Assembly: GCA_045863035.1 (NCBI GenBank)
Contig: BTUV01000129.1
Span: forward strand, 1-6,556
DNA from: H2-BAC3 sp045863035
Lineage (GTDB): Bacteria > Bacteroidota > Ignavibacteria > Ignavibacteriales > Ignavibacteriaceae
DNA: 6,556 nt
Direction: 5' to 3'
The position numbers were made by a program, and so were the translations under genes. Under the pieces are notes generated by a model. That model saw only the letters and a program-made list of their open reading frames with translations, was not told the DNA's origin and made no database searches. Shown one piece after another: positions 1-6,353 of the stretch; within the stretch, counting starts at the first letter, position 1, and every line of letters starts with the position of its first letter.

Positions 1-9
1 TGGCGGCGA

Positions 10-231
10 TTGCAACGTCTCTACGAAAAAAACGAATAACCTTTTTGTAGAGACGATGCAAATGCTTGGATGAAGTTGCACCGTGACGAGTTTTCTGCAT
101 TTGCATCGTCTCAGATCGTCAAGAGGAAAGCGTAAAATATGCAAAACACAGGCACTCAATGAGACGATGCAATCACAGGAAATCCATGGTTATGTTAATC
201 CTGTTTAGTGATTGCATCGTCTTTACAAAAT
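10..231. repeat. MITE-like array of five alternately oriented short repeats
   Basis: The core TTGCATCGTCTC or its complement occurs five times in strictly alternating orientation: plus at 10-21 (one mismatch), minus at 50-61, plus at 101-112, minus at 161-172 and plus at 212-223 (one mismatch). Start-to-start spacings are 40, 51, 60 and 51 nt. Pairs of copies form inverted repeats: 10-30 with 42-61 (imperfect), 50-65 with 97-112 (16 bp, perfect) and 162-176 with 208-222 (15 bp, perfect). The segments 43-61 and 212-230 are 19-bp inverted copies with one mismatch, so 43-230 could be a small non-autonomous element with terminal inverted repeats. No transposase and no clear target duplication is visible. 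The sequence resembles the dispersed GTAGAGACG-type palindromes seen in cyanobacteria and other phyla; that comparison is from memory. The repeats are seen directly; mobility is inferred. Confidence 0.7.
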
Positions 232-239
232 ATTTAAAT

Positions 240-274
240 CAATTCATAATTCAAATTTCATAATTCACAATTTT
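240..274. repeat. Heptamer-phased AT-rich repeat
   Basis: Five consecutive 7-mers run without a gap: CAATTCA, TAATTCA, AATTTCA, TAATTCA, CAATTTT. On the minus strand they read as TGAATTA/TGAAATT-type units. The same heptamer family recurs at 2094-2170 and 6432-6507. The run begins about 10 nt after the alternating array and is followed by a T-rich stretch. No function is evident. Confidence 0.6.
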
Positions 275-515
275 TTTTACTATTTTTACCTGAGACCTTA
301 AAGAAATTAGCCGGCTCCCCGGGTGAGAAAACATTTGGGAAGCAAAGGGTTTGGGTTTTATGGGAAAAGATGGTTTTCATGCATTGCCATCTTAAAATTT
401 CTGAAAATTTGATGTAATAACTGTTTTTGTGCCCATACCAGAAGAATTCGGTGTGGGTAGGAACTGGTGATTACTGTCCGGGAAACCAATTAAAAACAAT
501 ATAAGGGAGGCGGAG
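275..515. other. Gene-free stretch, no confident feature
   Basis: No credible coding frame is seen on either strand. Small possible hairpins are GATGG/CCATC (368-390) and CCCATA pairing with TGTGGG around 432-457, the latter with one G-U pair. Neither has a T-tract or a recognisable riboswitch or small-RNA consensus. A purine-rich GGGAGG at 505-510 precedes the ATG at 516. I could not identify a convincing promoter. Confidence 0.4.
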
Positions 516-725
516 ATGACCGCCAAAATACTACTTCACAAACTGCACTTTTGGGCAGCACTCTCGCTCATTGCCCTCACAGTTACCCCATGCTCTGAAC
601 CTGCCAGCCCGTATGGGCAGGCGGAAATTGCCTTTACTTCAAATATTGCTCAAAAATGGGGAAAATATCATGAACCCCATTTATTGTTCGTTTATTCCCC
701 AAATATCATTCAACAACAAAACTAG
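516..725 (+). CDS. Possible small exported protein or gene relic
   Basis: This is a 69-residue frame with no recognised family. In its favour are a good Shine-Dalgarno-like GGGAGG (505-510) five bases before the ATG and a signal-like N-terminus: a basic stretch (K4, H8, K9) followed by a hydrophobic segment at about residues 12-24 that ends in TVTPC. That cysteine is not in a proper lipobox. Against it, the rest is short and without motifs, a GC-rich palindrome (600-621) lies inside it, and a second frame overlaps it. It ends 10 nt before another mini-ORF (736-795). It could be a real small secreted peptide, the broken 5' end of a former T9SS cargo gene, or chance. The start signals are seen; the function is unknown. 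Confidence 0.3.
   Translation: MTAKILLHKLHFWAALSLIALTVTPCSEPASPYGQAEIAFTSNIAQKWGKYHEPHLLFVYSPNIIQQQN
600..621. repeat. GC-rich short palindrome
   Basis: CCTGCC (600-605) and GGCAGG (616-621) are perfect inverted arms around a 10-nt loop. An alternative fold pairs GCCC (607-610) with GGGC (615-618). It is distinctly more GC-rich than its surroundings. No T-tract follows, so it is not an intrinsic terminator. Confidence 0.45.
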
Positions 726-735
726 TGGAGCTCCT

Positions 736-795
736 ATGAAATCTCTGGTCCTGCTTTTCGCAATTTTTATTTTCGGTGAATTTGCTATTTTATGA
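736..795 (+). CDS. Possible leader peptide or truncated signal peptide
   Basis: This is a 19-residue frame, MKSLVLLFAIFIFGEFAIL, closed by TGA. GGAG (727-730, inside the palindrome GGAGCTCC) lies five bases before the ATG. The sequence is almost entirely hydrophobic after one lysine, as in the first part of a Sec signal peptide, but it stops before any cleavage site or mature domain. It lies 101 nt upstream of the real secreted-protein gene. It could be the remnant of a decayed secreted-protein gene, a translated leader, or chance. There are no leader-type codon runs such as repeated His or Trp, so amino-acid attenuation is not supported. Confidence 0.2.
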   Translation: MKSLVLLFAIFIFGEFAIL

Positions 796-884
796 GCACA
801 ATATCTTTCAGAAAAATGAATCTTATGAGATAAGTATGAATAATTTTCAATTACTCACAGTTGTAAAAATAAATCGTTACTTAC

Positions 885-889
885 AGGAG
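885..889 (+). promoter_or_regulatory. Ribosome binding site for the T9SS cargo gene
   Basis: AGGAG lies seven bases before the ATG at 897. It fixes this ATG as the start and agrees with the signal peptide that follows. Confidence 0.7.
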
Positions 890-896
890 TACATTT

Positions 897-2090
897 ATGA
901 AGCGAAGTAATTTTAATGCATTATTTAACAGAGGATTCCGGTATGCCGGAATCCTCTGGTTCCTAGTTACTTTAAGTTGTCAGGCGCAATTTGTTTTTCC
1001 TGATGCGCCGGAGATATGGAGCAAGCCGGAAAAACTCCTCCCTGACAGTCTTTCCGTTGGATATTCGTTTTTTAGTTTAACTCATAGCGGTGATACCTTA
1101 GTGTATTGCGACCCTAATGTCAAGTTTATGTATAAGGATTCACTTGGTCACTGGAAGGGTCCTTTTCTCTTTAGTCCACTTTACACAACACCTGGGTATT
1201 CACCCGGAAATGCGGTGCTCACTCCCGATAGAAAAACATTGTATTTTACTGACTGGAGAAGTTTCCGGATATATAAATGCAGATACAATGAAGAAACAAA
1301 GGAGTGGGGCGTACCGGAAATGTTTTATGATAACGGATTTAATGTAACCTCCCGCTGGTACTGTATGAATTTTCCTGATGATACTACGATGTTTGTTGTC
1401 GGAGAAGAGAAAACCAAACTTGCCCGGCTGCTTGATGGGCTCTGGTATCCGAAATACTTTCCGTATGAAGGAAATAGTTATTTGTTTTCAGATGGACTGT
1501 GGTTGGATAGTACAACATTGAGGTTATATTGTACAATGGGGACGACAAATGCTGATCTTTATGTAGATTATTTTGAGGATACATCGTATGTAGGAGTACA
1601 GAGGTATAAATTAAACATTTCAAAAATATCAGATAGTTTATATACCCTTGGGGAGTACCAGGGGCGCAGAGAAAAGTACCCTTATCTGACCAAAGACAGG
1701 AGTAAGATGGTTTTCCAGGCAAATTATGACGGTGTGTTTCGTTATTACATTAGTTATCTTTTAGTTGATGAAAATGGAGATACAATTTTAACTTCATTAA
1801 AGAATAATGAAACACTTGACCTGTTTGATTACTCACTGAATCAAAACTACCCCAACCCATTTAACCCGGTAACGGAAATAGAATTTGCCCTCCCTGAGCA
1901 GAGTGATATTACTTTAAAAGTATATGACATCCTCGGTAAAGAGGTTGCAACACTTGCCTCAGGCAATTATTCAGCAGGCAGATACACAGTTCCCTTTGAC
2001 GGCACAAGCCACGCAAGCGGAGTGTATATCTATAAACTGAATTACGGCAAAGGGCAGACAATCACTAAAAAGATGACCCTGCTAAAATAG
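897..2090 (+). CDS. Secreted beta-propeller-like protein with T9SS type A sorting domain
   Basis: This 397-residue protein is predicted to cross the inner membrane by Sec and the outer membrane by the type IX system. Residues 1-18 form a long basic N-region, residues 19-30 are hydrophobic, and cleavage is likely after CQA (about residue 30). The body (about 35-300) has short repeats with W-x-x-P starts and PDRKTLYF/KDRSKMVF-type strands (103-120, 261-288). These resemble the PD40/WD40-like propeller blades common in such cargo, but no catalytic motif is visible. Residues 311-397 are the C-terminal sorting domain: LNQNYPNPFNP (314-324), KVYDILGKEV (341-350), SGVYIYKL (374-381) and a basic KKMTLLK end. 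T9SS normally removes this domain and attaches or releases the protein. The start is supported by AGGAG at 885-889. The gene is monocistronic as seen, with a terminator at 2171-2201. The sorting domain is confident; the propeller fold is inferred; the substrate is unknown. Confidence 0.93.
   Translation: MKRSNFNALFNRGFRYAGILWFLVTLSCQAQFVFPDAPEIWSKPEKLLPDSLSVGYSFFSLTHSGDTLVYCDPNVKFMYKDSLGHWKGPFLFSPLYTTPGYSPGNAVLTPDRKTLYFTDWRSFRIYKCRYNEETKEWGVPEMFYDNGFNVTSRWYCMNFPDDTTMFVVGEEKTKLARLLDGLWYPKYFPYEGNSYLFSDGLWLDSTTLRLYCTMGTTNADLYVDYFEDTSYVGVQRYKLNISKISDSLYTLGEYQGRREKYPYLTKDRSKMVFQANYDGVFRYYISYLLVDENGDTILTSLKNNETLDLFDYSLNQNYPNPFNPVTEIEFALPEQSDITLKVYDILGKEVATLASGNYSAGRYTVPFDGTSHASGVYIYKLNYGKGQTITKKMTLLK
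929..958. repeat. Perfect 13-bp hairpin inside signal-peptide codons
   Basis: CAGAGGATTCCGG (929-941) and its exact complement CCGGAATCCTCTG (946-958) flank the loop TATG. The structure covers codons 11-21 of the T9SS cargo gene and encodes about RGFRYAGILW. No T-tract follows, so it is not a terminator. It begins about 32 nt into the coding sequence, beyond the usual initiation footprint. Confidence 0.9.
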
Positions 2091-2093
2091 TTA

Positions 2094-2170
2094 TGAATGG
2101 TAAATTTTGAATGGTAAATTGTGAATTGTATATTTTAACTTTTAACTTTTAACTCTTAACTCTTAACTAA
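2094..2170. repeat. Eleven uninterrupted degenerate heptamers
   Basis: From the base after the stop-codon region to the terminator the sequence divides exactly into 7-mers: TGAATGG, TAAATTT, TGAATGG, TAAATTG, TGAATTG, TATATTT, TAACTTT (twice), TAACTCT (twice), TAACTAA. Every unit starts with T and has A at position 3, and no indel breaks the phase over 77 bp. The first half matches the TGAATT family seen at both ends of the window, and the second half drifts to TAACTTT. It is non-coding and of unknown function. Confidence 0.8.
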
Positions 2171-2201
2171 AAAAAGCCCTGGTTTGCAGCCGGGGCTTTT
2201 T
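2171..2201. terminator. Bidirectional intrinsic terminator between convergent genes
   Basis: AAAAAGCCCTGG (2171-2182) pairs with CCGGGGCTTTTT (2190-2201) across a 7-nt loop, with one G-T wobble. On the plus strand the stem ends in six Ts and then ATTTT. On the minus strand the A-run 2169-2175 becomes seven Us. It therefore suits both the cargo gene ending at 2090 and the operon ending at 2300. Confidence 0.88.
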
Positions 2202-2234
2202 TATTTTAAGACTTTGCAGCCCCCTTCTTTTCAA

Positions 2235-2276
2235 CGCAAAGTAAACGAAGTTTGACGCTAAGTTTCGCAGAGTTTT
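2235..2276. repeat. Degenerate 10-bp repeat around CGC(A/T)AAGTTT
   Basis: Four units follow each other: CGCAAAGTAAA, CGAAGTTTGA, CGCTAAGTTT and CGCAGAGTTT. CG dinucleotides fall at 2235, 2246, 2256 and 2266, a spacing of 10-11 bp. The array lies between the terminator and the end of the minus-strand operon and is probably non-coding. It resembles ACGCAAAG-type arrays often seen between genes in Bacteroidota-like genomes; this is from memory. Confidence 0.5.
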
Positions 2277-2299
2277 AAAACATCTAATGTGCAGACGGT

Positions 2300-5200
2300 T
2301 CAGTTTGATTTCCGCAGCAGTTCGTAGTATTTGCGGATGAGCTCTTCATAATCCCTTGAGTATCCTTCTTTGCTGAGGCGGTTCAGTTCTTCCTGAAAGA
2401 AACTGTTGCGGTCTGAAGGATTTTTCATCAGATAAGCAGGGGACTCACGTCTTACATTCGTTCCGGTGAAAGACTCCCGTTCCTTTTCATAATCTCTTTC
2501 ATTTGTTGAGCGCTGTGCATCAAGCAGTTTTGAAAGTATTCTTTCCTGCTTTTGAATTAACTCATCATCAGCATAACCAGTGCGCATTTCGGTAATTACT
2601 TCTTCCATTTTGCGCACCAGATCATCCAGGTTTGAGGTTAGACCTTTTGATTTACCGGCCTCTTTTGCTTCCTGATTAAGCTGCTCGAGCGATTTCTGAA
2701 TCAGCTCCTGCTGCTGGGCAAGCCGCTGAAGCTCTGCCTGCTGCTGTGGAGTTAGCTGCCCACCGGAGCCCTGCTGAAGCTGCTGGGTCATCTGGTTCAG
2801 TGTCATCTGCTGACCGGACATCTGGCCAAGCTGCTGCATCATGGACATCATTCCGCCCCCCTGTCCGCCGGACTGTGACATCATTGATTCCATTGAGCCC
2901 TTCATCAGTGATGCGGCATCATTTAATGATTTCATTGCATTTTCTGCATTATTGGCTGCCTGTGGACCGTTCCGGTTCTGCAGTGCTTCCATTGCCTGCA
3001 TCATGTTTCGCATGGCATCTCCTAAGGACTTGCCCATCTCCGGGGTAATGGCAAAAGTTTTTTTAGAAAGCTCTGCCATTTCAGAGAGCATCTGTTCTAA
3101 TGATTTACGGATTTTCTCCTGCTCACGTGCTGCATCAGCATGATTTTGTCTCCCCTGCTGCAAATCATTTTTAAGTTCTTCTTCTTTTTTTGAAAGGTCA
3201 ATCATATCATTCAGCAGCTTCATCATATCCATGAAGGTCTGCATCTGAGTCTCCTGCTGCATGGAGTTCTGAAAGTTCATCAGACTTTCTTTTGTCTGCT
3301 GAAAATTCTTTGAAAGCTGCTGCATCTTCTGCTGCGCCTGGCTGCTCTGATTTTTTTGTATATCCTGCTTTGCCTGCTCAGAAAGTTCGCTGTTTTCCTG
3401 CTGTTCAAACTCTTCTTTTAATTTATCAAGTTCATCCTTGGGCAGGTCGCTCAGTTCTTCCAGAAGTTTTTGCAGGTCTTCCATTTCTTTTTCAAGCTGG
3501 TCTGACTGCTTTGAAATTTCTTCCTGCTTTCTGGCAAGCTGATCATTTTTCTGAGGATTTTTATTGTTCTTCAATTCCTCAGAGAGTTCTTTCTGCTGTT
3601 TTTCTAATTCTTCCGCGCGTTTAAGAAGTTCATCTGTTTTTTGTTCTGCCTGAACCCGCTTAAAAAGTTCAATAGTGCGCTCAAGACTTTTTCTGAAGGT
3701 CTCCTCATCAAACTGCATATTCTGCATTGCCTGCTGAACCTGCTTGCGGTCCATAGTTTGCAGCGACTGATTCAGCTTTTCCATCGCGCGCTTCATTTCT
3801 TCACTGCTGAGCCGCTCCATCAGGTTTTGGAGTTCCATATACTTCTCAAGAGTTTCCTGAGTGAGCAGATTATTTTTTTGCAGGTCTTCTTTTGATTCAG
3901 AAAGTTTCTGGTTTAGTTCTTCACTCTTTTTCTGCAGTTCTTCAAATTTTTCAACCGCTTTTTCAATCCGTTCTTTTTCTTCGAAAGAAAGTTCTTTTTT
4001 GTCCTGCTTTAAGTTACGGTCAATTTTATCAAGTTCTTTTTTAAGCTCCTCAGCATCCTTCATCAGCTCTTTCATTTCCTTTTCGACATTGTCAAGAGAT
4101 TTATCTGACTGAGCAAAAAGTTCATCTAATGAGGGGAGCCGCAGATTCCGGATATCGGATTTTGCTGATTTCGGACCGGAGACTGCATCGTTATCAAATA
4201 CCTCAGCGTAAAAGGAAATAACATCCTCTGTGGCAAGATTCAGCGCTGATACATTCCATATATAAGAAACATCTCCCTCGCGCATTCCTTTGGTAACGGG
4301 AATTTCAATCTGACGGAACTCCTGCCAGGGGAGCTCATATCGTGAGGAAACAAGTTTGTAGTGAAGTATCAGTTTTGAAAAGCCGTAATCATCACTCAAA
4401 CCTAAAAGCAACGGTACGCGCTGATCGGATGAAAGATTTAAATCTTTTGACGGCTCAATCATGCTTATGAGCGGGAAACCGTCCTGCAGTGCTGTTATAC
4501 TGTATTCAACCGGAGATATGTTACTGTTGCTGTCAGTATCCGTCATATATATTTTATAAGAGAAACTCTCCTTAAACCTGAGAGAGCCGGATGCGGATTG
4601 TCCCTCTGTTTTAAGCGGATGAACTGTTGAATCATTCACCAGAAGCCAGGCCGAAAGCAGATTTCTCGTTGCGTCTATTTTAAGATTAAGAGTACTTCCG
4701 GCAAGGGCTGAAAAACTTCCGTTATCACGCTGGACAAGTAATGGAAGTCCTGAATAAGCCGGCTGACTGACAGATGCTTCAAGCGAGCGGATGACAGGAT
4801 AATCAACCACCTCAAGAGTAAACTGCGGGCTTTTCACCTCACCTGATGATGCAAGATAGACGGTAGTATTTCTGACCGTGCTAAAACGGTACGTAAATAA
4901 ACCGGTTGAATCTGGCTCAAGTGTTACTTTATTCAATTCCGTTTCACTTGCATCCTTAAAGAAAAAGTCAAGAGAAGTTTTCTTTTCACCAATTACCTGA
5001 ATGGTAACGGTTACACTTTCTCCTTTAGTAACTTTTGCATCTCCAGGCGTTACAATAAAAGAAAACGGTGCAGGGGGAATGAACTCCTGCTTGTAATTAA
5101 AAAAGCGGTGTGCTGCTTGGCCAAATGCAGACACAGATGTTAGCAGTGTAATTGCTGCTATCATAATCGGAATGGAATAAAGCAGCAGTTTTTTCGCGGG

Positions 5201-5659
5201 CTCAGAAGATATCGCCTGATGAAAGAGAATGTCTTTAGTCTTTGTATATACTCGCCTGAATTCTGCTCCCGCGAGCGATGCCGACCACCGCTCATCAGCA
5301 AACAGGACAATTTGCAGACTGTTGGCGAGTGTATCCTTAACCTCAGGGAAATAGCTGCCAGAATCCTCAGCGGCGGATATATATCGCCCTTCATCAAACG
5401 GGAAAAAGAGCCGCGCGAACGGGAGGAAAAAATGATAGGAGAGAGAAAAAAGAAACGCAAGCATCCAGACCATAAAGAGTCCGGTTCTCACCTGTGAAGA
5501 AAAATGAAATACCGCTTCAGCCGATAAAATAAGTAAAAAGAGAGAAACCGTCAGAATTATGGTTATCTGAAAACCTCTTGCAGAGCGGATAAATATACCG
5601 CGCTTCTCAAACTTTTTGAGGCGGTCGGTAAGATGGCTTAGTTCATCGTTAAAGTGCAT
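2300..5659 (-). CDS. DUF4175-type membrane protein with long coiled coil
   Basis: This 1119-residue inner-membrane protein has no established biochemical role. Membrane helices are visible at about residues 32-52, 59-80 and 157-180. The segment 81-156 should be cytoplasmic, and everything after 180 should be periplasmic. Residues about 197-505 look like beta-sandwich, Ig-like modules (for example FIVTPGDAKVTKGESVTVTI near 201-220). Residues about 510-870 are a highly charged Glu/Lys/Gln coiled coil. Residues 880-990 are Met/Gln/Gly-rich low complexity (MMSQSGGQGGGMMSMMQQ near 925-942). The C-terminus carries ERILSKLLDAQRSTNERDYEKERES (1039-1063) and ends in YEELIRKYYELL; I regard this region as typical of the DUF4175 family. 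The ATG lies 8 nt after the stop of the DUF4159-type gene with only a weak Shine-Dalgarno-like GCGGAA, so translational coupling is likely. The family call rests on overall architecture and the C-terminal motif. Confidence 0.85.
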   Translation of the reverse strand: MHFNDELSHLTDRLKKFEKRGIFIRSARGFQITIILTVSLFLLILSAEAVFHFSSQVRTGLFMVWMLAFLFSLSYHFFLPFARLFFPFDEGRYISAAEDSGSYFPEVKDTLANSLQIVLFADERWSASLAGAEFRRVYTKTKDILFHQAISSEPAKKLLLYSIPIMIAAITLLTSVSAFGQAAHRFFNYKQEFIPPAPFSFIVTPGDAKVTKGESVTVTIQVIGEKKTSLDFFFKDASETELNKVTLEPDSTGLFTYRFSTVRNTTVYLASSGEVKSPQFTLEVVDYPVIRSLEASVSQPAYSGLPLLVQRDNGSFSALAGSTLNLKIDATRNLLSAWLLVNDSTVHPLKTEGQSASGSLRFKESFSYKIYMTDTDSNSNISPVEYSITALQDGFPLISMIEPSKDLNLSSDQRVPLLLGLSDDYGFSKLILHYKLVSSRYELPWQEFRQIEIPVTKGMREGDVSYIWNVSALNLATEDVISFYAEVFDNDAVSGPKSAKSDIRNLRLPSLDELFAQSDKSLDNVEKEMKELMKDAEELKKELDKIDRNLKQDKKELSFEEKERIEKAVEKFEELQKKSEELNQKLSESKEDLQKNNLLTQETLEKYMELQNLMERLSSEEMKRAMEKLNQSLQTMDRKQVQQAMQNMQFDEETFRKSLERTIELFKRVQAEQKTDELLKRAEELEKQQKELSEELKNNKNPQKNDQLARKQEEISKQSDQLEKEMEDLQKLLEELSDLPKDELDKLKEEFEQQENSELSEQAKQDIQKNQSSQAQQKMQQLSKNFQQTKESLMNFQNSMQQETQMQTFMDMMKLLNDMIDLSKKEEELKNDLQQGRQNHADAAREQEKIRKSLEQMLSEMAELSKKTFAITPEMGKSLGDAMRNMMQAMEALQNRNGPQAANNAENAMKSLNDAASLMKGSMESMMSQSGGQGGGMMSMMQQLGQMSGQQMTLNQMTQQLQQGSGGQLTPQQQAELQRLAQQQELIQKSLEQLNQEAKEAGKSKGLTSNLDDLVRKMEEVITEMRTGYADDELIQKQERILSKLLDAQRSTNERDYEKERESFTGTNVRRESPAYLMKNPSDRNSFFQEELNRLSKEGYSRDYEELIRKYYELLRKSN

Positions 5660-5667
5660 ATTTCCGC

Positions 5668-6324
5668 TTATTGTGATAATGCATAAATAACAAGATTAGC
5701 TCCGAACCTGAGGGCTTCATCACGTTTTTCCGGCGGATTTTTATGAACCTCAGCATCAGCCCAGCCATCGCTTGGGTTTGCTTCTACTGTATAGAACAAT
5801 GCAACACGATCATTTATAAGAATGCCAAATCCCTGTGGTGTTTTTTCGTCATGTTTATGGGTCTTTGGCGGACCGTACGGAAATGGGTACATGATATTAT
5901 ATATCTTGTGACTGAAGGGGAGTTCTACAAGAGGTTTGTCCGGAAACACTTTTTTCAGTTCCCGGCGGAAAGCATTATCCAGGCCGTAGTCATCATCAAC
6001 ATAAAGGAAACCGCCTGACTCAAGATACTTGCGCAGTCGTTTTGCATCGGTTTCGGTTAAAACGATATTGCCATGACCGGTAAGAAAAAGAAAGGGGTAA
6101 TAAAAAATGTCATCTGAGCTGAGTTCAACAAAGGCATATTCAGGTTTCACTTTCACCGAAGTATTCTGCTGAATGAATTTGAGGAGATTTACTTCTGCCG
6201 AAGGGTCATTATACCAGTCTCCGCCGCCGGCATATTTTACTCTGCCAATACGGAATTCTGCTCCCTGTGGAAGGAGCTCCGCAGAAAGCATCAGAAATAG
6301 TAGTATAAAAGAAACGGTTTTCAA
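5668..6324 (-). CDS. DUF4159-domain exported protein
   Basis: This 218-residue protein has a Sec-type signal peptide (K2, hydrophobic 4-18, likely cleavage near residue 20, LLPQ/GAEF). The rest matches the DUF4159 family: GGGDWY (33-38), a hydrophobic strand ending in FLFLTGHG (78-85), KYLESGGFLYVDDDYG (99-114), LPFSHKIY (135-142) and a C-terminal helix RFGANLVIYAL (206-216). The alternating strand and helix pattern with a Gly-His-Gly turn suggests a glutamine-amidotransferase/ThuA-like fold, but no Cys nucleophile is present, so an enzyme activity is not supported. The start codon is TTG: an in-frame TGA lies four codons upstream, and the next in-frame Met (residue 12) would destroy the signal peptide. 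It is the first gene of the minus-strand pair and probably acts in the periplasm with the DUF4175-type protein; that partnership is inferred. Confidence 0.88.
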   Translation of the reverse strand: MKTVSFILLFLMLSAELLPQGAEFRIGRVKYAGGGDWYNDPSAEVNLLKFIQQNTSVKVKPEYAFVELSSDDIFYYPFLFLTGHGNIVLTETDAKRLRKYLESGGFLYVDDDYGLDNAFRRELKKVFPDKPLVELPFSHKIYNIMYPFPYGPPKTHKHDEKTPQGFGILINDRVALFYTVEANPSDGWADAEVHKNPPEKRDEALRFGANLVIYALSQ

Positions 6325-6353
6325 ACTCTCAGATCATTAATTATTTTCGAGTG

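Noticed and set aside
10..231. CRISPR array
   Set aside because: The repeat copies alternate in orientation, are only 12-20 bp and have uneven spacing; a CRISPR array has direct repeats of about 24-40 bp with uniform spacers.
571..795. 74-residue plus-strand frame overlapping the 516 frame
   Set aside because: It has no good ribosome binding site and its last part simply contains the 736 start; the 516 and 736 starts have better signals.
929..958. Intrinsic terminator
   Set aside because: The stem is perfect but no T-tract follows, and the gene continues intact for 377 codons to a sorting domain.
1384..1722. 112-residue minus-strand frame opposite the T9SS cargo
   Set aside because: It lies wholly inside a well-supported coding region and shows no protein-like features.
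2746..3143. Two overlapping 100-residue plus-strand frames
   Set aside because: They lie opposite the Met/Gln-rich codons of the DUF4175-type gene, lack family features and ribosome binding sites, and follow from the CAG/ATG codon bias on the other strand.
3292..4112. Three plus-strand frames, one very rich in Ser and Phe
   Set aside because: They are antisense to the coiled-coil region; Lys/Glu codons read in reverse give Ser/Phe/Leu-rich strings. There is no independent support.
5161..5497. Overlapping frames on both strands near the start of the DUF4175-type gene
   Set aside because: They are out-of-frame shadows of its N-terminal membrane region, with no recognisable domain.
5743..6018. 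91-residue plus-strand frame opposite the DUF4159-type gene
   Set aside because: It is antisense to conserved DUF4159 motifs and has no ribosome binding site or known family.
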